Below, piece after piece: positions 8,915 through 16,567 of a stretch of 64,000 nucleotides of DNA (within the stretch, counting starts at the first letter, position 1; each line of letters starts with the position of its first letter). The notes under the pieces were generated by a model that was given only the letters and a program-made list of their open reading frames with translations, was not told the DNA's origin and made no database searches. The stretch covers positions 1 through 64,000 of the forward strand of contig JBGQBN010000011.1 in the NCBI GenBank assembly GCA_041494805.1. Reading direction: 5' to 3'. The stretch comes from JBGQBN01 sp041494805 (lineage in GTDB: Bacteria; Acidobacteriota; Terriglobia; Terriglobales; Acidobacteriaceae). The translations under genes were made by a program, and so were the position numbers.

Positions 8915-9319
8915 TCACCAGGTGTTGTAGGGAGTCCCGTCGGACGCCACCGTGGTGGACGCACTGTGTACATCGGTAATCCCACTCGAATCCTGCTGGT
9001 CAGGAGACATCTCGTAGTCCTCCTGCACCGGCTCCCAGTCGGGTTTGCCGGTAATGGGATCGTTTGGGATCAGCTTGATGTACCCCGCCGTCACTAGATC
9101 ATCCAGCGCTTGCGGAGCTTTCTGCTTGTCCAGGGTGTATTGCGAGATCAGCGAACGCAGCGTGAATAAATTCTGATGCAGCACCGATTCTTTGGCATGC
9201 AGGAGCGACTGGTTGTAATTCGGGATGGCGATGGCGAGCAGAATGGCAATCAGGCTGATGACGATCATCAGCTCAATCAAGGTGAAGCCGCGGCTGCGCT
9301 TTCTGCGGAGTCTTGCCAT
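8915..9319 (-). CDS. Type II secretion-like pseudopilin, GspG type
   Basis: The 134-residue protein has a short basic leader followed by the prepilin peptidase site RGFTLIELMIVI; cleavage would fall after the G, leaving F+1 and E+5. The hydrophobic helix runs to about residue 32. The rest contains the GspG-like NDPITGKPDWEPV region. It is predicted to assemble into a short pseudopilus in the inner membrane and periplasm. Its ATG abuts the stop codon of the preceding pseudopilin (TAA-ATG), which indicates translational coupling. A secretin is encoded just upstream, so the three probably act together. Confidence 0.88.
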   Translation of the reverse strand: MARLRRKRSRGFTLIELMIVISLIAILLAIAIPNYNQSLLHAKESVLHQNLFTLRSLISQYTLDKQKAPQALDDLVTAGYIKLIPNDPITGKPDWEPVQEDYEMSPDQQDSSGITDVHSASTTVASDGTPYNTW

Positions 9320-9808
9320 TTACCAGTCCTTGTACTTGGTTCCGTCCAGCGCCGTGGCTTGCGATTTCGTGTACACGTCAAAAACGTTCTGTTCGCCCCA
9401 TGAATCCGAGTCGGGGTCGTCCTGCATCGAGTGCAGTCCCCACTCGTCCTTGCCGGTCATCGGATCCACCGGAATTCTGCGAAGGAAGCGCAGTTTCTTG
9501 CCACCCACGTCCACGCCTTTCACCAGCGTTTCCATATCCGGCGGATAGTTTTCGGTGCCCACTTTGGTCTGAAATGAGCCACGGTCGGCGGCGTCCTTGT
9601 AACGGTCAATGGCGTCGCGCATCTCCCACAGATCACGCCGCAACTCACGTTCCCGCTCCCGCTTGATTACCACCCGCGCCAAGGGAATGGCCAAGCCGGT
9701 CAGGATAACCAGGATCCCGGCGGCCACGATCAACTCGATGAGCGTGAAGCCACGAGTCCCGATGCGGCGTGCACTCGATATGCGATACCCGGCTGGAAGT
9801 GGTTTCAT
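9320..9808 (-). CDS. Second type II secretion/type IV pilin-like pseudopilin
   Basis: This 162-residue protein carries the same prepilin cleavage motif (RGFTLIELIVAAG) behind a longer basic leader. Its C-terminal half includes RRIPVDPMTGKDEWGL, the proline-rich turn common in GspG/GspH-like pseudopilins. I chose the ATG at 9806-9808. The frame stays open 24 codons further up, but that extension is merely translation of the 7-base repeat array at 9829-9877. The stop codon is directly followed by the start codon of the next pseudopilin. With the secretin upstream, it suggests a small secretion or pilus-like export system whose ATPase and inner-membrane platform are encoded elsewhere. Confidence 0.87.
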   Translation of the reverse strand: MKPLPAGYRISSARRIGTRGFTLIELIVAAGILVILTGLAIPLARVVIKRERERELRRDLWEMRDAIDRYKDAADRGSFQTKVGTENYPPDMETLVKGVDVGGKKLRFLRRIPVDPMTGKDEWGLHSMQDDPDSDSWGEQNVFDVYTKSQATALDGTKYKDW

Positions 9809-9828
9809 AAGTACTGCTCGTGGTGTCA

Positions 9829-9877
9829 GGGCTCCGGGTTTCAGGCTCTGGGCTCTAGGCTTCAGGCTATAGGCTTC
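9829..9877. repeat. Seven-copy heptad array
   Basis: Seven consecutive 7-base units (GGGCTCC, GGGTTTC, AGGCTCT, GGGCTCT, AGGCTTC, AGGCTAT, AGGCTTC) fill the gap between the secretin gene and the pseudopilin gene. Every unit keeps G at positions 2-3 and a pyrimidine-rich end. The phasing is exact over 49 bases. It sits inside an apparent operon, so it is probably transcribed. Confidence 0.85.
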
Positions 9878-9915
9878 CACTGCGGAGCCAACCCAGAGCC
9901 AAGCGCCTAAAGCTG

Positions 9916-12219
9916 CTACTGCACGGTAACCGTCGCTACGGCGCCAGCTACCGGCATGGCCTGCATGTTCGGATCTCGCGCCCCGCCCCTCGAGATGGTC
10001 AGCGTGGACTGCCCGCTCGCTTTTGCTAACAATGTCAAAGTGACGACCGCACCCTGGCCGGAAATGCCGGCCGCACCCGGCGGCCGCGTAGCCGTAATTT
10101 GCAACGATCCGCCCGCGTCATCGTCACGATGTACCAGTGCGACTGCCTGGCCATCCTGCGAAAGCAGACCGCCATTCGAAACGTTCACTACCTGCAAAAC
10201 TTTGGGATCGTAGCTAACCTGCAACGGCACGGAATGCACATTCTGCGCGCCCGTGAGCAGGATATTCACCGCAAACGTGGATCCCGCAGCCTGGGTGATG
10301 TTGGCCGGGTCAAAGACAAAACTCGCAGCCCCGGGAGGAGCCGGTTGGGGCATCGCCGGTGCAGTCTGGGACATTGCTGGTTGGGCGGGCGAGCTGGCCG
10401 CGGATGGAGGCGGTGTCCCCGCAGCCGGAGCCTGATTTGCCGGTGCGGGAGCCGCAGAATGCACTCGGCGCAATCCAATGGCGCTGGCCGTGCCTACTTC
10501 CAGCGGCCGTTGATTCAGGTCGCTGAGTTCCTGTCCGCGCACAATGTGCGGAATCAGAACAAAAACGATCTCATTCTCCCGGTGCTCCGTGGTGGTCTGC
10601 GAGAACAGGTATTTCAAGATTGGCACCGAGGCCAGTCCCGGAATGCCACTCAAGGACTTCGTATCCTGATCCTCCAGCATGCCACCCAGCAGATTCACCT
10701 CGCCTTCCTTCAGGCGAATTTCATGCTCGATTTTCCTCTGCCCAATCACCGGCTGGTCAATGCCGCCGATGTTGACGTGCGAGGTCACCGAGGAAATGTC
10801 CAGCGAAATCTTCAGCGTAACTTCGTTGTTGGCATGCACCTTCGGCGTGATGTCAATGTTCACGCCCACATCAAGGTACTGGAACTGTGTATTCACCAGC
10901 GGGTTAATACCGACGCCACCGATACCCGGCTGGAACGATCCGGTCGCCACCGGCACGCGGTCGCCGATCTTCAGTGAGGCCTTTTGCCCATCCACGGCGC
11001 GGATCTGCGGATTCTGGATCAGCTTCACAGTGCTGTCGCTGAACAGTGCCGTCGCCGTGACAGCCGGAATCGTCACCGTGAAGTCGGTCGCGTTCAGGTT
11101 CCCAATCCGGTTAAGGTTGATCTGGTTAGGCGTACCCGTCGTCGGGGTGGTTGTCCCGGTCCCAGTACCTGTGCCCGTGTTCGTGTTTATGTTGCTTTGC
11201 AGGGCCACCGAGGCACTGGTGGGTGGACTGATTCCCAAGGTTCGCATCTTGTCCCGGCTGATTTGCATGACCGCCACTTCGACGATCACTTCCGACTTGG
11301 CTTTATCGAGATCGCCGACCAGTTTTTGAGCCAGCGCGATCTGGTCGGGTGTTCCCCGCACCACCAGTGCACCCTGCGAGGGTATGGGCTGAATGCGGGA
11401 GATCTCCAGAATTTGGCGTAACGCATTGACCACATCCTGGAGTTCCGTGGGCTGGGACAGATTCGCCAGGTAGAAAGTCTTGATGACGCTTTGCTCTATG
11501 TCCTTGCGCTTGGAGGGATTGTCGGCGGCCACGAAGATGGTGTTGGGGGTAACCGGCCGCCAGAAGGTTTTCGATTCCAGCGCGATGATCTGCAGGGCCT
11601 CTTCCAACGATATCCCGTTCAGCTCGATGCGAATACGGCGCGAAGTGTAGTCGGGGTCAAAAAGCACATTCATCCCCGCCAGCTTGCCCACGGTCTCGTA
11701 GATGACCTTGGTATCTTCCGTGAGTTTCAGGGTGATGGGAACGTTCGAAATGGGGGCCAGATCCACCGGGCCCTGAGCCTCTTCCATGCGCTTCTGCAGC
11801 CCTACGGAAGGGGACGACGACGACGCTTTCGGCGCGGGAGACGCCGCGGCCGCATCAATCATTGTCTGGGTGCGACGGATTTCCTGCTGGGCAACGAAGC
11901 TGGCGGGGTCGATCTCCGCCGCCTTGCGGAACATCGCCATCGCCTCATCCAGCTTGCCAGCGTCGCGCACTAGCTGCCCGCGATGAACCAGCGATGCCCC
12001 GGCATAGAAACGCGAACGCTCATAGGAGGCGCGGTATTGAACGTCCTTGGGCTTGAGCTCGTAAGCCTGCTTGTAAAGGTTGTAAGCGTCCTCGTAATTC
12101 TGGCGAGCCTCAGCGTCCTTCCCCTTGGCATACAAGGACTTGGCCTTATCGGCGGCGGCAGGCAGGGTAATGGCCACGACGAGCAAAACAATCGCCGCCG
12201 GTCGGATCAGGCGTCTCAT
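9916..12219 (-). CDS. TPR-secretin-cohesin fusion protein
   Basis: This 767-residue outer-membrane pore protein has a signal peptide (MRRLIRPAAIVLLVV, ending near AAADK). TPR-like helices follow at about 25-125, then secretin N-domains (LNGISLEEALQIIA, LVVRGTPDQIALAQKL), the secretin core with VPVATGS and LLGGMLEDQDT at about 330-590, a Pro/Ala linker, and a C-terminal cohesin-like beta domain (FDPANI, VPLQVSYDPKVLQV). A Thr/Gly/Asn repeat interrupts the N3 region. A GTG directly precedes the chosen ATG and either could be used after GAGGG. It is upstream of two pseudopilins on the same strand. PilQ/GspD-type secretion is the likely role; the cohesin tail is unusual and may bind a surface partner. 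Confidence 0.9.
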   Translation of the reverse strand: MRRLIRPAAIVLLVVAITLPAAADKAKSLYAKGKDAEARQNYEDAYNLYKQAYELKPKDVQYRASYERSRFYAGASLVHRGQLVRDAGKLDEAMAMFRKAAEIDPASFVAQQEIRRTQTMIDAAAASPAPKASSSSPSVGLQKRMEEAQGPVDLAPISNVPITLKLTEDTKVIYETVGKLAGMNVLFDPDYTSRRIRIELNGISLEEALQIIALESKTFWRPVTPNTIFVAADNPSKRKDIEQSVIKTFYLANLSQPTELQDVVNALRQILEISRIQPIPSQGALVVRGTPDQIALAQKLVGDLDKAKSEVIVEVAVMQISRDKMRTLGISPPTSASVALQSNINTNTGTGTGTGTTTPTTGTPNQINLNRIGNLNATDFTVTIPAVTATALFSDSTVKLIQNPQIRAVDGQKASLKIGDRVPVATGSFQPGIGGVGINPLVNTQFQYLDVGVNIDITPKVHANNEVTLKISLDISSVTSHVNIGGIDQPVIGQRKIEHEIRLKEGEVNLLGGMLEDQDTKSLSGIPGLASVPILKYLFSQTTTEHRENEIVFVLIPHIVRGQELSDLNQRPLEVGTASAIGLRRVHSAAPAPANQAPAAGTPPPSAASSPAQPAMSQTAPAMPQPAPPGAASFVFDPANITQAAGSTFAVNILLTGAQNVHSVPLQVSYDPKVLQVVNVSNGGLLSQDGQAVALVHRDDDAGGSLQITATRPPGAAGISGQGAVVTLTLLAKASGQSTLTISRGGARDPNMQAMPVAGAVATVTVQ

Positions 12220-12405
12220 CACTTGGTCCCTCGCAGGCAGTCTTCCCCCGAAGGTCGCCCGGACCCAGGGTTGGAGCTTTCAATTTGCGCCGAAGAAGAC
12301 GTAACTTTTGCGATTATAGCATCGCTCCAGAGCGCACCGAAGTTACTGCTGTGGTGGCAGTTATACTCTTTGGTCTTAATCCCAATAGGCTACGGCCGGT
12401 CGGCC

Positions 12406-12500
12406 GTCCTCAGGCGTCAGTCGTCAGGCGTCTGCCTCCACAAAACAGACTGAAACACAGCCGGGCCGACGAAAGGTCCTGACGACTGACGCCTGAGGAC
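12406..12500. repeat. Heptad element with perfect 23-bp inverted arms
   Basis: The left arm (12406-12428) and right arm (12478-12500) are exact reverse complements over 23 bases and are separated by 49 bases. Each arm is made of 7-base units (GTCCTCA, GGCGTCA, GTCGTCA). It occupies the divergent region 12220-12554 between the secretin gene and smpB. The rest of that gap holds no gene I can support; promoters for both genes must lie there but no clear hexamers stood out. Confidence 0.88.
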
Positions 12501-12554
12501 CTAACTCCGCTCCTCGACGCCCTTCCCTTCCCATGAGATAAGCTATTCCCAACC

Positions 12555-13085
12555 ATGCCACGCCAGCCCGCTCACCCGACCAAGGCCAATAAAGAGAAGA
12601 ATCCCCGCCGAGACCCCACGGCTGCGGGCCAGCGTGACGCCGCTGTAAACAGGATCGCTTCCCACAACTACTTCTTGCTGGAAAAATTTGAAGCTGGGGT
12701 TGCCTTGACCGGAACTGAGGTCAAATCAGTACGGGCGGGCCGCGCCAACCTGAAGGACGCCTACGGCTTGCTCAAAGACGGCGAACTATGGTTGCTCAAC
12801 TGCCACATTGGCCCCTACGAGCACGGCAACATCTTCAACCACGCCCCACTGCGGACTCGCAAGCTGTTGATGCATAAAGAAGAAATCCGCAAGCTGATCG
12901 GCAAAATGCAGCAAAAGGGGCAAACCCTCATCCCCACACGCATCTATTTCAAGAACGGCAGAGTGAAAGTGGAACTCGCCCTGGCCAAGGGCAAGCAGCT
13001 CTGGGATAAGCGGGAGACCGAGCGCCGCAGAACCGCCGACAAAGAAGCAAGAGAGGCGATGGCCAGATCACGGAAGGGGAGCTAG
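12555..13085 (+). CDS. smpB: SsrA-binding protein
   Basis: SmpB binds tmRNA and brings it to stalled ribosomes for trans-translation. The 176-residue protein contains the OB-fold landmarks NRIASHNYFLLEKFEAG, GTEVKSVRAGRANLKDAY and ALAKGKQLWDKR, followed by the basic C-terminal tail (RRTADKEAREAMAR) that enters the mRNA channel. An N-terminal extension of about 30 basic residues precedes the usual start region. The Smr-domain gene starts directly after its stop codon. I looked for an ssrA (tmRNA) gene nearby and did not see one. Confidence 0.96.
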   Translation: MPRQPAHPTKANKEKNPRRDPTAAGQRDAAVNRIASHNYFLLEKFEAGVALTGTEVKSVRAGRANLKDAYGLLKDGELWLLNCHIGPYEHGNIFNHAPLRTRKLLMHKEEIRKLIGKMQQKGQTLIPTRIYFKNGRVKVELALAKGKQLWDKRETERRRTADKEAREAMARSRKGS

Positions 13086-13436
13086 GTGCGCTCATCGCCC
13101 ATGAAGACCGTCAATCTCAAAGAAGGCATGCCCCTGGTGCGTGAGGCTACCTCACAACTGAACCGCGAACTCGCTGTGGCGAAACAACAGGGGTACGGCC
13201 TGATCAAGTTGATCCACGGCTACGGGTCCACGGGAGCCGGTGGCGAAATCCGGATCGCGGTGCAAAAACGGCTGCGCGAAATGAGTGACCACGACGAAAT
13301 TCGGGGCTGCATCTTTGGCGAGAACTGGGCGAAGTCCGATGAGCAGACTTGGAGGATCATCACCGCTTATCCTCCGCTAAAGAAGGACCGCGACCTGGGC
13401 CGAGGAAACTTGGGAATAACGATTGTGTTGCTTTAG
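13086..13436 (+). CDS. Small Smr-domain protein
   Basis: The 116-residue protein is a stand-alone Smr (MutS2 C-terminal-like) domain. The signature is LIKLIHGYGSTGAGGEIR, the H-G-x-G-x-G loop associated with nicking or RNA-cleaving activity in this family, preceded by a long helix. I chose the GTG at 13086 because AAGGGGAG lies four bases upstream; an in-frame ATG at 13101 has no such site. It follows smpB with no gap, so the two are co-translated. Smr proteins have been linked to ribosome-collision quality control, which fits the pairing with smpB; that link is inference here. Confidence 0.85.
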   Translation: MRSSPMKTVNLKEGMPLVREATSQLNRELAVAKQQGYGLIKLIHGYGSTGAGGEIRIAVQKRLREMSDHDEIRGCIFGENWAKSDEQTWRIITAYPPLKKDRDLGRGNLGITIVLL

Positions 13437-13489
13437 CTGAAATTCATTGCACCCGGCCCAGCAGGTCGAATAACTCAGCAGAGAGCGGC

Positions 13490-13528
13490 TTGCTTCGCGG
13501 CTCGCCATGCACTACAATGTAGTGCATG
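13490..13528 (+). promoter_or_regulatory. Leaderless promoter overlapped by a perfect palindromic operator
   Basis: A -35 TTGCTT (13490-13495) and a -10 TACAAT (13513-13518) are spaced by exactly 17 bases. The predicted start of transcription is 13525-13526, the A of the antitoxin ATG, so the mRNA would have no leader. A perfect dyad (11-bp arms CATGCACTACA and its complement, one central base) spans 13506-13528. It covers the -10 box, the transcription start and the start codon. A ribbon-helix-helix antitoxin binding here would block its own promoter. Confidence 0.72.
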
Positions 13529-13828
13529 AAGACCGAAGTTTATAGTTGGCGGATTTCGGCGGAAAGAAAGGCCGAACTGGAGAGCGAGGCCCGGCGGGAA
13601 GGTACTTCTCTGGCTGGGCTGCTGGAACGGATCACAGCGCAGTGGCTGGAAGAGCGTCGTAACGGCGACGAAGACGAACAGGCCGCGTTGAGACGTCGGG
13701 TGATGGCAACGGTAGGGACGATTCACAGCGGAGACCCCACGCTAGCAACTCGCGCCCGCGAGATTGTCCGCGAAAGAATAGCGCGTAAGAACACCCAGGA
13801 ATCCAATGCCTCCCGCCGGGCTGATTGA
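13526..13828 (+). CDS. Ribbon-helix-helix-type antitoxin (VapB-like)
   Basis: This 100-residue protein starts with a short beta strand (KTEVYSWRIS) followed by helices AERKAELESEARREG and SLAGLLERITAQWLEE, the pattern of a MetJ/Arc-type DNA-binding antitoxin. The C-terminal half is charged and probably wraps the toxin. It overlaps the PIN-domain toxin gene by 23 bases. There is no ribosome binding site; the ATG lies inside the palindrome at 13506-13528 and directly after a promoter, so leaderless translation is expected. Autoregulation by the toxin-antitoxin complex is inferred from that operator. Confidence 0.82.
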   Translation: MKTEVYSWRISAERKAELESEARREGTSLAGLLERITAQWLEERRNGDEDEQAALRRRVMATVGTIHSGDPTLATRAREIVRERIARKNTQESNASRRAD

Positions 13829-14234
13829 TACCGGCGCCATCGTGGCTATTGTAAACGCCGATGAGTATTGGCACGCCGCTTGTCTGGAAGCATTAGCGTC
13901 CCTGCAAATGCCATTGCTCACCACCACAGCAGTCCTAACCGAATTCTTTCATCTGATATCCGCCCGTTCCTTGAACATGAACAAAGCTTGGAGCTTCGTT
14001 CGCTCGGGGGCGCTCACAATTCATCCCATGAACGATTCTGATTTGCCCGAACTTCATGCGCTGATGGCCCAGTACAAAGGCCGGCCCATGGACTTTGCCG
14101 ATGCCACGCTGGTGCATCTGGCTGCTCGCGAATCTTTGAGCTTGATCTTGACCGTGGACCACGACGATTTTGAAACCTATCGCATCGCTGGGCGCAAGCG
14201 CTTCAGCATTCTGCCAAACCGGGCCAAGAAGTAA
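13806..14234 (+). CDS. PIN-domain toxin (VapC-like ribonuclease)
   Basis: The 142-residue protein has the PIN fold's acidic residues: D8 in LIDTGAIVAIVN, E in VLTEFFHL, D in MDFADATLVHLA and D in LTVDHDDFETY. These chelate Mg/Mn for RNA cleavage. VapC toxins usually cut tRNA or the rRNA sarcin-ricin loop and are held inactive by the cognate antitoxin. The gene overlaps the antitoxin gene and has AGGA upstream of its ATG. Just downstream (14282-14298) is a half copy of the GAGACGT palindromic repeat. Confidence 0.88.
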   Translation: MPPAGLIDTGAIVAIVNADEYWHAACLEALASLQMPLLTTTAVLTEFFHLISARSLNMNKAWSFVRSGALTIHPMNDSDLPELHALMAQYKGRPMDFADATLVHLAARESLSLILTVDHDDFETYRIAGRKRFSILPNRAKK

Positions 14235-14373
14235 CTAGGCGCAGGCATGATGCGCGCGTAGTCCCCGCGGAGAGAAGCTCCGCAAGCAACGTCTCTACAG
14301 GGAATGCTAGTGGTTGCAGACCATATGAAGCTCGCCTGCCCAGACGGGGGCATCTGGGCCTACGTGGTTCATC

Positions 14374-16170
14374 TCACTTCGCCGGCTGGCCGATCGCCTT
14401 CAGGTATTCGATAAGCGCCCAGCGTTCTTCATCGCTGAGCTCGGGCCCGATGACTCCCTGGCCCGATCCATTGCGGAACTCATGTCCGGCGTTCGAATTG
14501 CCCGGATGCGGATCGTCCGGTTGATCGCTGTGGAATTCAAAACCGCCCTCGAACTTGGCTGTACTGAATCCCACATACTTGGGATCGAATTCCCGGTTGC
14601 CTACGTAGAAGGTTTTGTCACGCTGGTCCGCGGGAACGAGCATCTGGTAAAGGTTTGGCACCGATCCGTTGTGCAGAAATGGCGGCGTGGCCCACATCCC
14701 GCCCAGAGGCCGGGCCCGGTATTTCAGCGGAGCAGTCACCTTGTCATCGCGGAAACCGTTCCACTCGCTTCTTTCCTTGGCAGACAGGCCCAACTCGTCG
14801 TATTTCATGTCGCGAATTTTGCCAGTGACCAGGCTAAGGCCATCCGCGGCGGAGATTGTTCCCGATCCTAAAGCACCCGGCGTGGCGCGTCGCTGCTGCC
14901 AATTGGCGGCAGCCTTGGGATCAGTCCCGATCTCCTCCAGTGGAATCTCATTCAGCTGCAGAAAGCGGTGGCCATCCAGCCCAGCTTCCCAGTACTGGGG
15001 CTGCTGAATTTCGGGCGAATCGAGCGGCGGCAGGTGGCAGTGCTGGCAATGCTTCCGGTAAAGCTCGGCACCTTTCTGCGCCTTGGCTTGGTCGATCGGT
15101 CCCAGGATTTGCTCGGGCCAGACCGGTGAGCGCAGACCCGTGAAAGCCGTAGGACCGGCAAGAAGATTCTCTATTTCCCAAAGATTCTTCACGTTGACGG
15201 TGGAGTTGTAGAGCTTCTTGGGGTCGGTGAGGTTGACCCTGGCCCGCACGCCCAGCGCCTCGCCGATATTTCGCACCATCGGCTGCTGGATCGAGGCGTT
15301 ATATTGCACCCAGGCAAACCAACTGGCATACCAGAGGGGAGGAAAACTCACGGGGGCGTCGGCAACCCGGAGGTTCGCGTTGTCCAACTCAGTTCCGAAA
15401 ACGAAGTTGCCGATGCGGCCGAGGGCGTCTGTGCGCCCAAATCCTCCTTCTGAGGCGGCGGGATAAATATTCCCCGCATCGGCCGCATTCTTCTCGGCCA
15501 AGCCCTTGTTCAGGAAAGCTTCGAACTCTTGCCGCAGCTTGCGCTTCGCATCGTCGGATGCGTTCTCGCCGAGGACGGCCTTGGCAAAGCGGTCGAAGCG
15601 GAAGGGTATTTTGTCGGTGAATCCGACTGCATACCCCAGTTCCGTCTGAAACGCGAGAAGATCGGCGGTCGAAGATCCGCCCTCAATGCGGATTCCCTTG
15701 CCCTGGTACTCCAACTGTCCGGTGTGGCATGCGGCGCAAGTGAAACCCACGACTTCCACGGTCTGACCCGTATCCGGATCGACCACGGTGTCCTTGGCGA
15801 AACCTACCGGCAACCCGTCGGGATTCTCTGGGCTTATGGGGTCCGGCAGGAAGCCGAATCTTGCCAAATAGGACGTCTCGCGAAATTTTGGGACGGTTCC
15901 AAAGACTTTGATCTTCGGCTGCTCCAGCGCCATAAACCACGAGTACGGCACCAGTTCGGTCCCCTGCCCAGTGTGATAGAACCGCTGCCTTTGGACGGCT
16001 GACCAGTTCTGGCCAAGGTAGTGGATGTCTGTGACCGGGTGGTAGGGCGGCAACTTCTCGCTGGGGCGCGTGACCAAGAGGGTTTTCAGTTGCTGGCACC
16101 CGCTCATGCACATCACGCACAGTGCGATCGCGAGCAGCAACCAGGAAGCGCAAACATATCGTCTAGTCAT
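14374..16170 (-). CDS. RoxA-like dihaem cytochrome c lipoprotein
   Basis: The 598-residue protein has two c-type haem sites, CAACH near residue 130 and CQHCH near the middle, and the late motif ATPPFLHNGSVPNLYQML that resembles the RoxA/dihaem peroxidase-like family. The N terminus ends in a lipobox (CMSGC), predicting lipid attachment after export. I chose the ATG at 16168-16170, which begins the signal peptide; a start 14 codons upstream is possible. RoxA itself is a secreted oxygenase that cleaves polyisoprene; whether this homologue is an oxygenase, a peroxidase or an electron carrier cannot be told from sequence. It has no close operon partner. Confidence 0.8.
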   Translation of the reverse strand: MTRRYVCASWLLLAIALCVMCMSGCQQLKTLLVTRPSEKLPPYHPVTDIHYLGQNWSAVQRQRFYHTGQGTELVPYSWFMALEQPKIKVFGTVPKFRETSYLARFGFLPDPISPENPDGLPVGFAKDTVVDPDTGQTVEVVGFTCAACHTGQLEYQGKGIRIEGGSSTADLLAFQTELGYAVGFTDKIPFRFDRFAKAVLGENASDDAKRKLRQEFEAFLNKGLAEKNAADAGNIYPAASEGGFGRTDALGRIGNFVFGTELDNANLRVADAPVSFPPLWYASWFAWVQYNASIQQPMVRNIGEALGVRARVNLTDPKKLYNSTVNVKNLWEIENLLAGPTAFTGLRSPVWPEQILGPIDQAKAQKGAELYRKHCQHCHLPPLDSPEIQQPQYWEAGLDGHRFLQLNEIPLEEIGTDPKAAANWQQRRATPGALGSGTISAADGLSLVTGKIRDMKYDELGLSAKERSEWNGFRDDKVTAPLKYRARPLGGMWATPPFLHNGSVPNLYQMLVPADQRDKTFYVGNREFDPKYVGFSTAKFEGGFEFHSDQPDDPHPGNSNAGHEFRNGSGQGVIGPELSDEERWALIEYLKAIGQPAK

Positions 16171-16567
16171 GTTGTTGTAGGTCTTTGTACCAATTGCCAA
16201 GGCTATGAACACAAATGCGGACTAAAGAAATCAACGTTATCTGGGAAGCAAACGCGACGACTTATGAAAATGAAGTTAGAGATGGTAGCAGCATTCTACC
16301 TGCCACACCGCAAACGACTCTGTGCCTGCCGGCCACGATGAAGTAACTCTTGTGGACGCATCAGCATAACAGCGCTGAAAGACTCCGAAAAGCGGGTATC
16401 GGTCACAACTCCGGAGGCTGGAGAAGTCACCGAATCAGATAGCCGGCCTATCCGTTTGGATAGGGATAAACATCGAGCGGTTCCCCGATACGGAACGCAT
16501 GCCGCCAGCTTACGCTCCCTGGTCTTGCGCAATTCGTTGGTTACCGACGATACTGGAACTGCAAACC
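16171..16567. other. Divergent intergenic region, no gene seen
   Basis: This 397-base gap separates the RoxA-like gene from pepA and should contain both promoters. A possible pepA promoter is TTGCGC (near 16526) with GATACT 18 bases later. A short dyad, CCTATCC with GGATAGG, lies near 16448-16464. No open frame here looks like a real protein. Confidence 0.4.

Noticed and set aside
8900..8935. tRNA suggested by GGTTCAAATC
   Set aside because: No acceptor stem or anticodon arm can be folded around it; the stretch is the end of the pseudopilin gene.
9809..9880. N-terminal extension of the second pseudopilin
   Set aside because: The extra codons are a 7-base repeat array; the prepilin leader already starts at 9808.
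12500..14400. tmRNA gene near smpB
   Set aside because: No alanine-like acceptor/T-arm end or tag reading frame could be found.
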